Assembly: GCA_944470555.2 (NCBI GenBank)
Contig: OX104134.1
Location: forward strand, 48,234,691 to 48,298,690
DNA length: 64,000 nt
Reading direction: 5' to 3'
Origin: Heterobilharzia americana
Lineage: Eukaryota; Platyhelminthes; Trematoda; Strigeidida; Schistosomatidae
The notes under the pieces were generated by a model. The model saw nothing but the letters and a program-made list of their open reading frames with translations, searched no databases and had not been told where the DNA came from. This document shows, piece after piece, positions 1-10,211 of this stretch (positions are counted from its first letter, which is position 1; every line of letters begins with the position of its first letter). The position numbers were made by a program, and so were the translations under genes.

Positions 1-1830
1 CACTAGGAAGAAACCTCTTTCACTTCACGTAGAAAGGTGGCCAGCATGTCACTTAGCTCGTGGCCATACGAGGAGTGAACGATGTTTAGGTCGTTGACGT
101 ATGGAAGCACGTCACCCTTGGCAAGGCAATTGCAAACACTGTTAATGTAGATAGTGAACAAAAGAGGCCCGGGGACGCTACGTTGCACGGCTTCACTTGT
201 GATGTATCTCGGGGTAGATAGAACGGAGTTGAATTCTGTTATTTCTGTGTGACCATGTGGAAATGACTTCAACTTAGTAGAGGATTGCAATCACCTACCA
301 CCTTTAGCGTTTTGGCGGTATAATGTGCAAAACCGTGTGACATGCTTTCAATGCATCGAAATACAGGACGGGAACTATTTTGAGTGCCCCACGACTACTG
401 GTGATGAGATTGAAGAAGTCAAAACGACGTGTAATGTATGTTTTTCATAAAGGCCCGCTGAGACCTTTTGACGAAACCTTCTGCAACTATGTAATCACAC
501 ACAATACCTTTTGCGACTTCTATAATTCGCGGTGGGACCGAGGTCTGTAGTTGCTGGGTCTATAGTCGCTAACACCAACTTTGTCTCCAGATTTGTAGTG
601 TTGAATTACAAGGCTAGTTTTTCATCCACTAGGATACGTTCCAGTTTCCAATGAAAGGGTGAACAACTTAGGCGAAATCAAGGGAATGCCCTGCCCACTA
701 GTCCTTAGAGCTACTGAATTGTGACCATCTATTCCATTTCTTTTGTAGGTCTTAGGTTTTCAGCCGCTTCAGTTATGTTTTTGCTGGCAAATACCACAAT
801 CACAAGATGAGTACTGAGTACGCGTTTCGAAGCTGAAATTTTCAAAGCAGTCACCAGATTAATCGCCAGCCATGACTGCCTTTTTATAGACCATCTCGCT
901 TGAAGGATGTACTATATATCTTTTGTTTTTTGAAGACGTTTCTTAGGAAGTGACGTTAGGCTGCGTATCTTCGAGCTAGCTCCAAGAGCCTCTAACTCCC
1001 CATTTTAGGCCTCCCACGAATGTACGTTTTTGACTGATTCCAGCGTATCACGGATTGCGTGCAACGAGCAGGAATCCTCAGTGAATTGGCACAAATTCCA
1101 CAGTTGCCAGAGCTTTTCGCGGCACACAGACGGAATGTATTCTGCGTGGCTGTGCAGTTTCACTGTTTTCGCAGGAGCGACAGTGTCCAGACATGACACG
1201 ACTTTCTTATAAAAATGGACACCGTGGTTGCAACCGAGTCAGTGGTGAGATAGTAATTCCATGGGGAGAACCGAAGATGCTTCGTAAGCAGTTCCCATAA
1301 AGCTTGCTTGCTGCACGTTTTGAGTGCTGGGATAGGCAGACAGCCGAATACCAGTCTGTGCTCACCGTTGGAAAATTCACAACTGACACAAGCAGTTTCT
1401 GGGAGTGGTGCCATTGCGAAATACCAAGCCTAAAATGTCGTCACCGTGAGCAAGTGTGTGGACATATTGCCCCAACCACAGACATCTGTCACTGTAAGTG
1501 TGTCATCGAAGCACTGCGGATCACAACCAGCCATCCAGTTGGCTTTGTAAAGATTGAAATAGCCAGCAATCAACTCTAAATTCACACTATGTGAGGAAGC
1601 ACTAATCAATGATTTAGCTAGAAGCGCATACATTTCCGCTGTTGGGTGCGGTGCTCGATATACGCGACCAAGGGGCATTTCGTACTCGTCATCAAGCAAG
1701 GTGGCTCACGGTGAGTATGGCACTGCTTTCAATGTGTTGTCCTCAGCTTTATCTGCCGTGACCTGGTTATGCGTGTATATACATGTGTATACATATATAT
1801 GAAACGGCCACCACCACATGTAAAGCCATG
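1..1830 (-). pseudogene. CR1-B ORF2 fragment (endonuclease to RT), left-arm copy
   Basis: The minus strand carries remnants of a CR1-clade ORF2 in several frames. Around 1430-1699 is endonuclease sequence with a decayed G-x-V-Y-R-A-P block and LIAGYFN in place of the usual GDFN. Around 3-290 is the RT palm with PGPLLFTIYIN and the active-site box YVND where YADD is expected, at about 90-101. Frameshifts and stops separate the pieces. The same fragment lies in the right arm at 16930-19092, and a fuller relative lies at 53790-56524. It cannot encode a working enzyme because the second catalytic Asp pair is broken and no frame spans the domains. The family assignment is by motif and by similarity to the other copies here. 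Confidence 0.85.
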
Positions 1831-1939
1831 GGCTTTCAGCTTCATCTGCCAAAGTTCCAACGATGCAGTGGAAGCACACCGGCTCGTCTAGTCTCTTCCT
1901 GCCTTGTAAACAACTTTGAAGAGAAAGAGGTTATTTATA
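1..1939 (+). repeat. Outer segment of the left arm of a giant inverted repeat
   Basis: This segment is the reverse complement of 16858-18796. Paired positions add up to a constant 18797 over the whole stretch, so I see no indel in about 1.9 kb. One visible substitution changes a Phe codon to Val near position 230. The arm is cut by the window edge, so its true outer limit lies further left. It contains a degraded CR1-B fragment, listed separately. The homology stops at 1939, where a CR1-A insertion begins, and resumes at 8368. Confidence 0.95.
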
Positions 1940-1957
1940 ATAATAATAATAATAATA
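1940..1957. repeat. ATA/TAA tail of the CR1-A insertion
   Basis: A short run of TAA repeats marks the 3' terminus of the minus-strand CR1-A element. It fuses with the ...TTTATA of the target, which suggests that the tail annealed to, or was slipped on, target sequence during target-primed reverse transcription. Similar short ATT-type tails adjoin CR1 3' ends at 12197 and about 63031. Confidence 0.75.
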
Positions 1958-3065
1958 TATTTCATGCAACAAAGGTTACATGAATACAAACCAGTTTACA
2001 GGTTTGATCACTTTGGTAATGAGAGATGACTATTATGTACAATGTTATGCTATACATTAGATGCTGTGATTTATGGCATATAGGAGGCATGTTGAAGCAG
2101 GCTCAGTTCGAATTTGAAGATTATCCGGTCATCGTTTGAATCATCCAATATTCTTGAAGGTGAGGCCGCATCACAGTCATGACCTTGGGGTGTGCGCGTT
2201 CGTCATCAGGTTTCGGTGCCAATATTTCCCACTGACGAATGCGATTTGTAGGATTCCATTTGAATGCAGGACTGGTTAAGTAAATCTGAAAAGTGAATAA
2301 CAAAAGCGAGCAGCAGGCGAAATTTGTAACAGGGGCACAAAAATACGCAGGAGTAGATCGACCATGATACATCTGGGTGAGTTTGTACTGACTATTAAAC
2401 TTACTTGAGGAAGTGTCCAGAACCAACTGTTTAGAGGTAAGCTTAGGTGGAAGAAGATGAAGGTGCGCACGACAGTAATGAAAGTCAGTCTGAAGCTGAA
2501 GATATCACTACGAAATAGAAAGATTAGAGGATATTTGACCAGGTATTAACTTGTTATATACCTATGTACAAGCGTATGATGAAGTTATAAACATTTAGGT
2601 GAAATTCGTGGTTTTTTTTTGTTCTTAGGACCACCACCCTTTATCTGGTCACGAGGGGATGATCATGGTGTTGCCTGTTGAGCATTACCATATCGGGTCT
2701 ACCGAAACTATGTTGGTGCAGAGTACTTAGATGTAAGGGCAAATAATAAAGAGTTGCATGCTATGAAAATGCACCGACAGACAGTTCTTTTATCTTTTCG
2801 GAGTGGAGAGTTTACTTTAAGGGGCGATTTTTAGGAAATAGGTGTTAAGTCGTGAGATCGGTTAGGTTGTGAAGAAAAGTAGGTTACATTTGAGTATCTA
2901 ATAAGTTCACTGTAGCATATCGTGTCGCACTCCGCTTCCTGTCCACTCTTGGTCATTTTTTTTCTAAGAAATTAGATTTTAACTTAACTATTGCGTTTAG
3001 TTTTCGGCATTGTATACTTATGTCATTGCTGTTAGTCTCCCTTGAGTCTAGGTACCAGTAGTACC
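1958..3065 (-). other. 3' UTR of the CR1-A element
   Basis: This 1.1-kb stretch follows the ORF2 stop and has no coding capacity that I trust. Two detached pieces of the same UTR occur at 61575-61880 (plus orientation) and 63031-63535 (minus orientation), which confirms that it belongs to the element. The terminal ~45 bases (about 1975-2025) carry a motif around ACCAGTTTACAGG that is shared by other CR1 3' ends in the window. It probably acts as the RNA end recognised by the element's RT; that role is inferred. Confidence 0.8.
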
Positions 3066-5972
3066 TTAGTGCATGGCATTACCGTTTGTGGTTTGGCCGT
3101 CAACGAATTGATGAGATTCGTTAGATAGGAGGAATTTACTAAGTAATCGTTGAAACTGGCCGAGCGAACGGCATGCTCGTATAGGAGCGGGAAGTTTGTT
3201 CCACAGCATACTGTATTGCGTTATGAAAAACCTACATCGAAGTTTTGAGCGATACTTATTTATTGGGATGATGTTCTCGCTATTACGCAGATTATATGCC
3301 TGTGTTGTTTTAAAAGTGACAGCACATTTCGTTTTAGGGTTTGTAAATAAAAGACGAAAAAGAAGTGTTAAGTTGAGCTTCAGGCGTCTCAGCCAGAGTG
3401 ATTCTAGTCCTAGTTTTTTGCATCTTGCTTCGTAAGGAAGTCCTTCGTTATGTATTAGTAGGCGCCGAGTAAAGTTCCGTTGAATGTTCTCTACTCGAAT
3501 TCTGTCCGACACATTCATGCTACCATAGATAACGGTGCAGTACTCTAATATTGGGCGAACCATAGCCTTGTACAGTATAAGTTTTGCCTCAGGTATGAGT
3601 ATGTTTCTGTGTAGAAGACCGATGAGTCTTCTGCCCTTGGAAACTACTGAGTCTGCATACTCCGTAAAAGTCAAACTTCTGGAGTAAGTGATTCCGAGGT
3701 CTTTCACAGTGTTGTATACCTGCAGTGCAATATCACCCAAGTGTAGCGTTACTTCTGGGTGGGATTTATTGAAATGGAGGATGCCACTTTTATTTGGGTT
3801 TAGAGGGAGCTGCCAGGTCTCGCTCCATATGAATATCCTCTTCAGATCTTCTTGTATTTGAGAGAAACCCTGTGTTAGTGCTGCAGGAGAAAAGCTGTAG
3901 ACTATCTTCAAGTCGTCAGCGAAAAGGTAGGGTATGCCATTTCGGATAACACTGCAGATATCGTTTACATAGATTAGGAAAAGTATCGGTCCTAGCACAC
4001 TACCCTGGACGACACCACTTTGTATAAGTCTAGGGGTGGAGTAGCAATTACTGAATTTTACTACTTGGAAGCGACCCTCTAAAGATGTTCTGAGCCAGGA
4101 CAGTAACGGGTCTCGGAAACCATATGATTGCAACTTAGTGACCAGGCGTTTGTGAGGCACCTTATCGAATGCTTGCTTGAAGTCTAAGAAAAGGGTAGTT
4201 ACAAATAGGCCTTGGTCACGCTTGCTTGTAACGTTGTCTAGATAGTCAAGATAGCTTGTAGTGCATGACCGGCCTTTCAAGAATCCATGTTGTGCTGGTG
4301 AGAGTAATTGGTTAGTCGTCATATAGTCGACAACTGCTTTCACAATCACCTTTTCCATAGTCCTGGATACTACTGACGTGATGTTTATAGGTCGGTAGTT
4401 TTCTATATTAGATGTTGGTCCACATTTATGCTTAGGACATATGTATGATAGTTTCCAGTTCTCAGGGTAATTGCCACTGGAGAGGGACGTATTAAAGAGC
4501 TTCAAGAGAATCAGCGGTATATCTTCGCCACCTCTTTTTAACAAGATGGTTGGAATTCCATCAGGCCCCGCACTGTATGAGGTTCGAAGTGATGCTATAG
4601 CTAGAGAAATGTTTTGTTTAGAGAAGAGCACTGTACTTATGGAGTGAGTTGGTGTTGACGGTGCACCAATGACTTTTATTTCGTCCTCTTGTGTAAAGCA
4701 GCTAGCAAACTGGTAACCGAACAGCTCGCTGATTTGTAGAGGGTTATCGTAGAGGATGCCGTTGTCCATGATTAAACTAGGGGTACTATTTCTGGAGCTA
4801 CTTATCCGGGTTTTCATCAGTCTCACTAGTGCCTCTGTATTACTAGTTTTACTACATTGGATGCGTTCTTGTTTAACGGCTTCTATTACTCTTTCTGCCT
4901 TGAATGTGTCGTATGTGTCTTTGAGTGTGACAAGCGACGAAAAGTCATTCGACTTATAGTACTCTCTGACATGGTTTCGCATGCGGATGCGTACTTTCTT
5001 TGGTATATAGTCAGCTCTGTTTTTCTTAATTTCTCTTCGGAGCGGTGGAGCAACATAGTCTTGAGCTGTGCCTATATATTCATAGAATAGATCACAGAGT
5101 TCTTTGGCTGAACTGTTGGTAAAGTAGGGGCTCCAATCTAGGCAGCGCAGAAACGATTGTAGTTCGTCCCATTTGGCATACTTGTAATTTCTAGTTAGTA
5201 CTGTTCCTGACTTTTGGGCCACTTTTGTGCTGGTTATATTGAAGTATCCATATACAACCTTGTGATCGCTACCTGGAAGTTGTGTACCCACTTGGAGTTT
5301 TGTGGGTGTGGTTCCGTTTGTGAAGACTAGGTCCAGGACACTATTGTACCTGGTAGGGTGTTCCACATGTTGTTGCCAACCCTCTGTTTCAAGAATGCTT
5401 ATGAATTTATCAAAGCGCTCTGGATAGCTAATTGGTCGCCACTTTATATCTGGCATGTTAAAGTCACCACATATAATTTTCGCTGTGTGTGGTAGTGTTG
5501 CCACACGGGCGAACACGCTTGTTAGCTTGTCGTCGTATTCGACTGAGGAGGAAGGGGGCCGGTAAATGCATCCTATTAGGAGGGAAGTGGAGCGAGTAAG
5601 TTTTGCGATAATCCATACTGAGTCGTCAATCTCGTTTAGCTCAGATGTAGGGCACTGCGTAGCAGTGATGTCAGACTTTACATAGATAATGCACCCTCCT
5701 CCCCTACCATGCAGTCTATCCTTCCTGAACAAGGAATAGTTGTCAATGGAGATCTCTGCGTCGCAAATATCATTGGTACACCAAGTTTCTGTAACCATTA
5801 TCACGGACGGACCACTTATCAGAGATAGCAGCATAATCTCTTTCATTTTGTTGCGTATAGAGCGGGCGTTAATCAGGCAAAACGAGAGCGAGTTAATAGT
5901 ACAAAAGTGTTTAGATATATCTCGGAGAAAGTCAGCACTTTGGTACGTTTCTTGGGCGTCCTTTGCGTACAT
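3066..5972 (-). CDS. CR1-A ORF2: endonuclease/reverse transcriptase, apparently intact
   Basis: The 968-residue frame has no internal stop and is a usual length for CR1 ORF2. The N-terminal APE-type endonuclease shows INAR at 34-37, TETW at 61-64, GCIYRPP at 134-140, GDFN at 169-172 and SDHK at 235-238. These supply the expected metal-binding and catalytic residues. The RT has AGPDGIP at 468-474, YRPI at 526-529, FLDF...AFD at 595-603, GVVQGSVLGP at 653-662 and the active-site box FADD at 684-687, followed by a thumb and conserved C-terminal region. The protein would nick target DNA and copy element RNA from the nick. The chosen ATG is the first in the frame, 50 bases downstream of the preceding ORF's stop. 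A broken copy of the same family lies at 56930-59940. All key residues are present, so activity is possible but not shown. Confidence 0.95.
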   Translation of the reverse strand: MYAKDAQETYQSADFLRDISKHFCTINSLSFCLINARSIRNKMKEIMLLSLISGPSVIMVTETWCTNDICDAEISIDNYSLFRKDRLHGRGGGCIIYVKSDITATQCPTSELNEIDDSVWIIAKLTRSTSLLIGCIYRPPSSSVEYDDKLTSVFARVATLPHTAKIICGDFNMPDIKWRPISYPERFDKFISILETEGWQQHVEHPTRYNSVLDLVFTNGTTPTKLQVGTQLPGSDHKVVYGYFNITSTKVAQKSGTVLTRNYKYAKWDELQSFLRCLDWSPYFTNSSAKELCDLFYEYIGTAQDYVAPPLRREIKKNRADYIPKKVRIRMRNHVREYYKSNDFSSLVTLKDTYDTFKAERVIEAVKQERIQCSKTSNTEALVRLMKTRISSSRNSTPSLIMDNGILYDNPLQISELFGYQFASCFTQEDEIKVIGAPSTPTHSISTVLFSKQNISLAIASLRTSYSAGPDGIPTILLKRGGEDIPLILLKLFNTSLSSGNYPENWKLSYICPKHKCGPTSNIENYRPINITSVVSRTMEKVIVKAVVDYMTTNQLLSPAQHGFLKGRSCTTSYLDYLDNVTSKRDQGLFVTTLFLDFKQAFDKVPHKRLVTKLQSYGFRDPLLSWLRTSLEGRFQVVKFSNCYSTPRLIQSGVVQGSVLGPILFLIYVNDICSVIRNGIPYLFADDLKIVYSFSPAALTQGFSQIQEDLKRIFIWSETWQLPLNPNKSGILHFNKSHPEVTLHLGDIALQVYNTVKDLGITYSRSLTFTEYADSVVSKGRRLIGLLHRNILIPEAKLILYKAMVRPILEYCTVIYGSMNVSDRIRVENIQRNFTRRLLIHNEGLPYEARCKKLGLESLWLRRLKLNLTLLFRLLFTNPKTKCAVTFKTTQAYNLRNSENIIPINKYRSKLRCRFFITQYSMLWNKLPAPIRACRSLGQFQRLLSKFLLSNESHQFVDGQTTNGNAMH

Positions 5973-6022
5973 CGTGCTAGCGATGTCATGACCTTTTGTA
6001 CAGGGTGACGATTCGGTACTGT

Positions 6023-6712
6023 TTACCTCGGAAGGAGCGAGGTATTCACTACATTGTGATTGGTATAGAGACTGTTGGTCAGGGTAGAGAGCAGATGATC
6101 CGACAGCATCCGAATCACCTGCATTACTGGTGGCGTTGCAGCCGTAGGCTGTCCGAAAAAACCCTGTTCATAAGAAGTAACGGGGATTGATAAGTTGTAT
6201 GGCACACCTGTCCGCTGGTTGCCGTATGCATTTTGGTCATAGACAGATTCATATTCCCCTTGATTTTCTTTAGGGGATCTGTTGTAAGTTTGTCCTTGTG
6301 AAGCGTATGACCCACGTCTTTCGGCGTATGGGTGAGGCGGAAAGCATAGTCTGTGACTACCATTTTGCTCCCTATCCAATAACTGTGATCGTTGAGGGGT
6401 CCGGCGGTGATGTGTATCTGCTAGTGACCGCGGAAGTGTTAAGAAGTGTGGGTCGCCTGGAGAGTAGTTATTTGACTTGGTCATAGGATGACCTGAGAAA
6501 TAACGTTTGGCATTTTCCCTAGTGTGACTTTGCGAGGGTGCAATGGTCTTTTGACTATTTGTATTGTTTTTTCGTCTATTGGTGAGACTGCTTGATTGCC
6601 TTTTCGGCAGTTTATTTAACCTGGGTAGGTGCATAGTGGGGTTTGTGTAAGAGTGTCTAGTGCTATCTGTACTCTTTATCATCTGCCTATTTGGTGCATA
6701 TAAGTTTTGCAC
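6023..6712 (-). CDS. CR1-A ORF1 C-terminal region in a shifted frame
   Basis: This 229-residue open frame overlaps the end of ORF1 by 34 bases in a different frame and ends about 50 bases before ORF2. Its apparent first codon is GTG, so it is probably not translated on its own. It is rich in Pro, Ser, Thr and Asn, with no domain I can name. A stretch around the residues SQLLDR and PPHPYA is recognisable at 57100-57270 in another copy, and a proline-rich equivalent lies at 29833-30285, which supports it as real coding sequence. Either a single indel has split one long ORF1, or the element uses a frameshift to extend ORF1. The sequence alone cannot choose. Confidence 0.6.
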   Translation of the reverse strand: MQNLYAPNRQMIKSTDSTRHSYTNPTMHLPRLNKLPKRQSSSLTNRRKNNTNSQKTIAPSQSHTRENAKRYFSGHPMTKSNNYSPGDPHFLTLPRSLADTHHRRTPQRSQLLDREQNGSHRLCFPPHPYAERRGSYASQGQTYNRSPKENQGEYESVYDQNAYGNQRTGVPYNLSIPVTSYEQGFFGQPTAATPPVMQVIRMLSDHLLSTLTNSLYTNHNVVNTSLLPR

Positions 6713-7791
6713 TGGCTGAGGTGGGATAGATTTGACTGTTTACGCGCTAAGCTTGGGGGCGGTCCTATGATAACAGGGTGCTTGTGGCTGGTGCTGGGTA
6801 TGTTTATAGGCTGAGTGACACCTGGTGATGACATAATAACGTTTTCAGTAATTTGATGGGTCGATAGCGTAGCACTTGGTTTGGGGGTGACCTGTGTGAC
6901 GGGGTAAGACGGGGACTGGCTTTCCACTTCTGTAGACAGTGAGACCACCTTTAGGAGATCGTGTGCCTGTTTTTGAGTGTAGTTCATCGATTTGTCCAAG
7001 CCTACCGTCGTGTCATCGGCTCTACGTCTGTGTGTGAGTGGGCTAGTTTGTGGGCTTTGGTATTCCTCATTCCATTGTGTTTGTACAGTAGCCAGTTCGC
7101 TAATAGATTGTGTTGCTGTTTTGGGTACCAGAGCTTGACTAGAATTAGCAGTTTTTGGTATTTTTGTGCGACTACGTCTCTGACAAGGTGTTAAGTCTTG
7201 CGAAAGTTTGACATTTTTATATGGTGTGGATACACTAATAAGTTGCTTGGATGATAGGAAGTGTCTGGCATGGTAAGAGCCACTAAATTTGAACAGCAAG
7301 GGGCAGGTATATTTCCCCAACTTCTTGCGGAGACGGGTAACTTGGCATTCTGTAGAAGACATGTTACAAGCCTGCAGACATAAGGCTTTTGCTTGCTTGA
7401 TCGGTTCGTGGTCAGGTATGTTGTATACTAATACATTATGTGAGGACATAATCCTTTTATTAACCTCTGTAGCAATGAAATCTAGGACACTTTCTGTTTT
7501 TAATAAGGTTTCTGTACTGGCTTCTAGATTAGGCTGACAAAGGTGGAGCAGTGGTAGAACAACTTCAAGCTTAGCGTTCATGTCTTGTAGTTGCTTCTGG
7601 AGGGTTATCAAGTCTTCCTTGTTTTTACGCGAAGTGTTATATAGCTCCGGTATGAGATCGACTACCTTAACTTCAGGACCTCTTTTATGGCTTGATGTCG
7701 AACCACTTAGTGAACGTGCTCTTTTAGTTGAGGCGCTAGGGTTAGGTTTAGGTGTATATATAGCACATATACGTTTGTTAGGGTGGACCAT
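6679..7791 (-). CDS. CR1-A ORF1: RNA-binding (nucleocapsid-like) protein
   Basis: This 370-residue protein begins with a basic, Ser-rich segment (1-45). A Leu/Gln/Lys-rich stretch that could form a coiled coil follows (about 45-85). A region at about 118-205 resembles the RRM-like fold of CR1 and L1 ORF1 proteins, beginning VLVYNIPD and ending SQDLTPCQRR. The C-terminal third is low complexity and Ser/Thr/Pro rich. The same RRM-like block occurs in broken form at 30485-31041 in a related element. ORF1 proteins bind element RNA and form the particle that carries ORF2 protein. No CCHC knuckle is visible. The ATG at 7791 lies after a ~570-base leader. Its stop falls inside the overlap with the shifted frame downstream. 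Confidence 0.8.
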   Translation of the reverse strand: MVHPNKRICAIYTPKPNPSASTKRARSLSGSTSSHKRGPEVKVVDLIPELYNTSRKNKEDLITLQKQLQDMNAKLEVVLPLLHLCQPNLEASTETLLKTESVLDFIATEVNKRIMSSHNVLVYNIPDHEPIKQAKALCLQACNMSSTECQVTRLRKKLGKYTCPLLFKFSGSYHARHFLSSKQLISVSTPYKNVKLSQDLTPCQRRSRTKIPKTANSSQALVPKTATQSISELATVQTQWNEEYQSPQTSPLTHRRRADDTTVGLDKSMNYTQKQAHDLLKVVSLSTEVESQSPSYPVTQVTPKPSATLSTHQITENVIMSSPGVTQPINIPSTSHKHPVIIGPPPSLARKQSNLSHLSQCKTYMHQIGR

Positions 7792-8367
7792 GGTGTGGCA
7801 GTAGTAGTTACTCGTTTATTGGGTTCGTCAATACCGAAGAACAAGTGAAGTAACCAGAAGTCACAGAAGGTTTAGTAACGACTTATGTATCAAATATGAC
7901 AGTTGCTAGCGAGTGTTTCTTTACACTTCAGGCAACGTATATTGCGGAACTATTGTGTCTCGAAGCTAACAGCGTTGGTTCGTAATTAAACTGAGTGTTA
8001 CAGACAAATAACTTTTCTTCAAGTTAGTCCTTGTTTTGACTCCCCTGTTTTCTCAGTAATTTCTTGGGTTCCGCTGTGTATATCAAAGTGGGTGTCTCTT
8101 TAACGTTCCAGAATAGGCGTATGATGCTCAGAAAGTTTAGTTTCTGAGAATAAGAAGCTATATATGCTCCGAGTCTTTCTTTTATACAGACAGATCTACT
8201 GTACGGCGGAAATTGCCGATATAGAATACCACGTTGTGCAGGAACAACGAAACGTAACTTTTGGTGCTCAAAAGTACTATATCAAACGGCTGGTAACGTT
8301 AAAGTTATAGTATAACAGATCACGTGCAAATGTAACGCAGGTTACGAACTCACCGGGTGAGCTGGAA
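7792..8367 (-). promoter_or_regulatory. 5' leader of the CR1-A element
   Basis: This non-coding stretch precedes ORF1 and should hold the internal promoter of the element. Its outer ~90 bases (about 8262-8354) match the 5' end of a second CR1 at 31566-31662 closely, which marks the true element start near 8354. I see no TATA box or initiator that I would defend. Confidence 0.6.
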
Positions 8368-9689
8368 AACGACCATGTCTGCAAGTTGTTCCATTTTCGC
8401 ACTTTCTATAAATTTCCTGCCAACTACTAGTGATCACATAACATAGTGTATATAAACCCTCCAGTACGGAATTCGTGCGGAAAGATAAATATAATGATGA
8501 TAATAATAATCCATTCCCGGATTTACAGGTGCATATCATTTTTACAGATACGCCTATAACAATTAGTGGTGGAAAGTCTCCGGTAATATTTTCTTCTACA
8601 AAAATGTTTCATCATCTCTTCATTCCAGGTAGTGGAAATCCCCAGTCTGAAGAAAAAGAAAGCTTCACACCACACACGATCGGTACACTTTAATCTAAAT
8701 TTAGAATCTTCGTTATGTTTTTAAGTTATCTGACAGAAATGATAGTCTTGTCTAATGAATATGTAAAATCATCACTCAAAAAGAAGAGGAAGTAACTCAG
8801 CAATTTCCTGCTCGGAAAAAGTGACACTGGCTAAATTATTCAACTGCTTTAATTTGAAGGACCACATATATTGAGCAAAGTACCACGGCAGATTCAATGT
8901 GTTTTTCAGAGGGCATGCATCTCCGGGTTAATTGACACGTCAAGATATACTGTATAGACAACGATAAATAATACTGATAACGATATGTCACCTTCCTGAT
9001 GAAACGATCCACTTTTGTTTATTAATGCTGAATTGGACATATGTCCGCAGTAGCCGCCATGTAGCCCTGCCTTGTGCTCAATAGCTGGGTGAATATTTGC
9101 CACATTTCTCTGAGCTTCGAGGTCGATTGAAAGAATCCGTTTCTGTAGATAAATTTGTAAGCATTTTTCTGCATCTTTATGTGTTGCTTACGGCTGCAAT
9201 GGACGAAACGGCGCCAGTCCATTAGACAGTGGATTAATAAACGTCAAAAGGCTTCTTCGAAGTACCTTCGTGTGATGCCATAAGGATGTTCATAACAAAC
9301 CGCACGATTGCATAGGAGTTGCTTGAAGACGGATGCAGTGATATCTAGGAAAGGTACTGACGAAATATCGTAATTCCGGTCTAATTGCAGGTTTCCAAGA
9401 TTCGATTTATAATAAGAATAGAGAAAACAGAGAGCGGGATACCAAGGCACAAGGAAGGTAATTATACCTAAACCTAAACTTATGTACGTGGCGTCATACC
9501 CGCTATTAAATGTATAGTCCTAGGTTTCGTGCCTATATTCTCATTAAAAACGCGCTATTCACTGTGTTTTGGAAATGCCATTTTCGAGGGGCCAAATCCT
9601 AGGGTGTCTCCATTAGTGGTTGTAATAAGTGGGAGGTATAGATGAACAACTTAATCAACGTAGTAGTCCTAAATGTCCCTGGGATGTAA

Positions 9690-10205
9690 TGGGGAAGAGT
9701 GTGGATTTGCCGATCAGGGCACGTCACCTCATGCATTTAAGGGGCCTATTGTAATGAGTGTTGTGAGACATAGTTGTGATTCGCGCTGTATGTTGGGGAG
9801 TTTGCCAGAGAATAGGAATCTTTCTAACATGCGACTAAACCGAATAGTTGAGCTCGAAGCTCTGATGTCAACAGGAAGATGGTTACATATTTTCGGGTAT
9901 TTGATAGGGAAGAAGTCAGCTCGGAGGGATGTTCTAAAAGATTTCATTTCAACAATGTAGGCTTGATTGCGAAGACTGTAGCAACCTTCAGGTGTGAGAC
10001 GGACTTCCTCACTAGCTGTGAAGGATATTTTGTGTAAGATCTTGAGGGTAAGTCTTAAGACGTCTCATCCAAAGTGGTTGCAGACCAAGCAACATGCACC
10101 GAGATGCATAATCCTGACCACATTCATAACCAAGCAGCCTGGGTGTAAAGTACCTCTGCACACCCTCAATCTCAAGTTTGTCGTCAACGTTCATTTATCT
10201 GTTGC
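9690..10205 (-). pseudogene. CR1 ORF2 C-terminal fragment, left-arm copy
   Basis: Minus-strand frames at 10012-10194 and 9729-9947 carry the conserved post-RT region of CR1 ORF2. One block reads IEGVQRYFTPRLLGYE, followed by LGLQPLWMRRL; a frameshift separates it from SFRTSLRADFFPIKYPKICNHLP. These match the C-terminal part of the element at 36290-36757. No RT domain is attached here. The mirror copy is at 15015-15530. Confidence 0.8.
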
Positions 10206-10211
10206 GCGCAT

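Larger units (their letters stand above)
1940..8367 (-). mobile_element. Full-length CR1-A non-LTR retrotransposon inserted in the left arm
   Basis: This 6428-bp block is absent from the otherwise collinear right arm, so its ends are defined by comparison. Read on the minus strand it has a 5' leader (8367-7792), ORF1 (7791-6679 with a second frame 6712-6023), ORF2 (5972-3066), a 1.1-kb 3' UTR and a (TTA)n-type tail at 1940-1957. The empty site has only three bases (TTG) where the insert stands, and I see no target-site duplication. Homology to another element's 5' end at 31662 stops at about 8354, so the last 13 bases at the 5' junction may be non-templated. SR1/Perere-like CR1 elements of schistosomes have this two-ORF layout. 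Because ORF2 is unbroken and only one arm carries it, this is a young insertion. Confidence 0.92.

Noticed and set aside
3196..5991. Plus-strand frames such as 3196-3435 and 4857-5090
   Set aside because: They are antisense shadows of the intact CR1-A ORF2.
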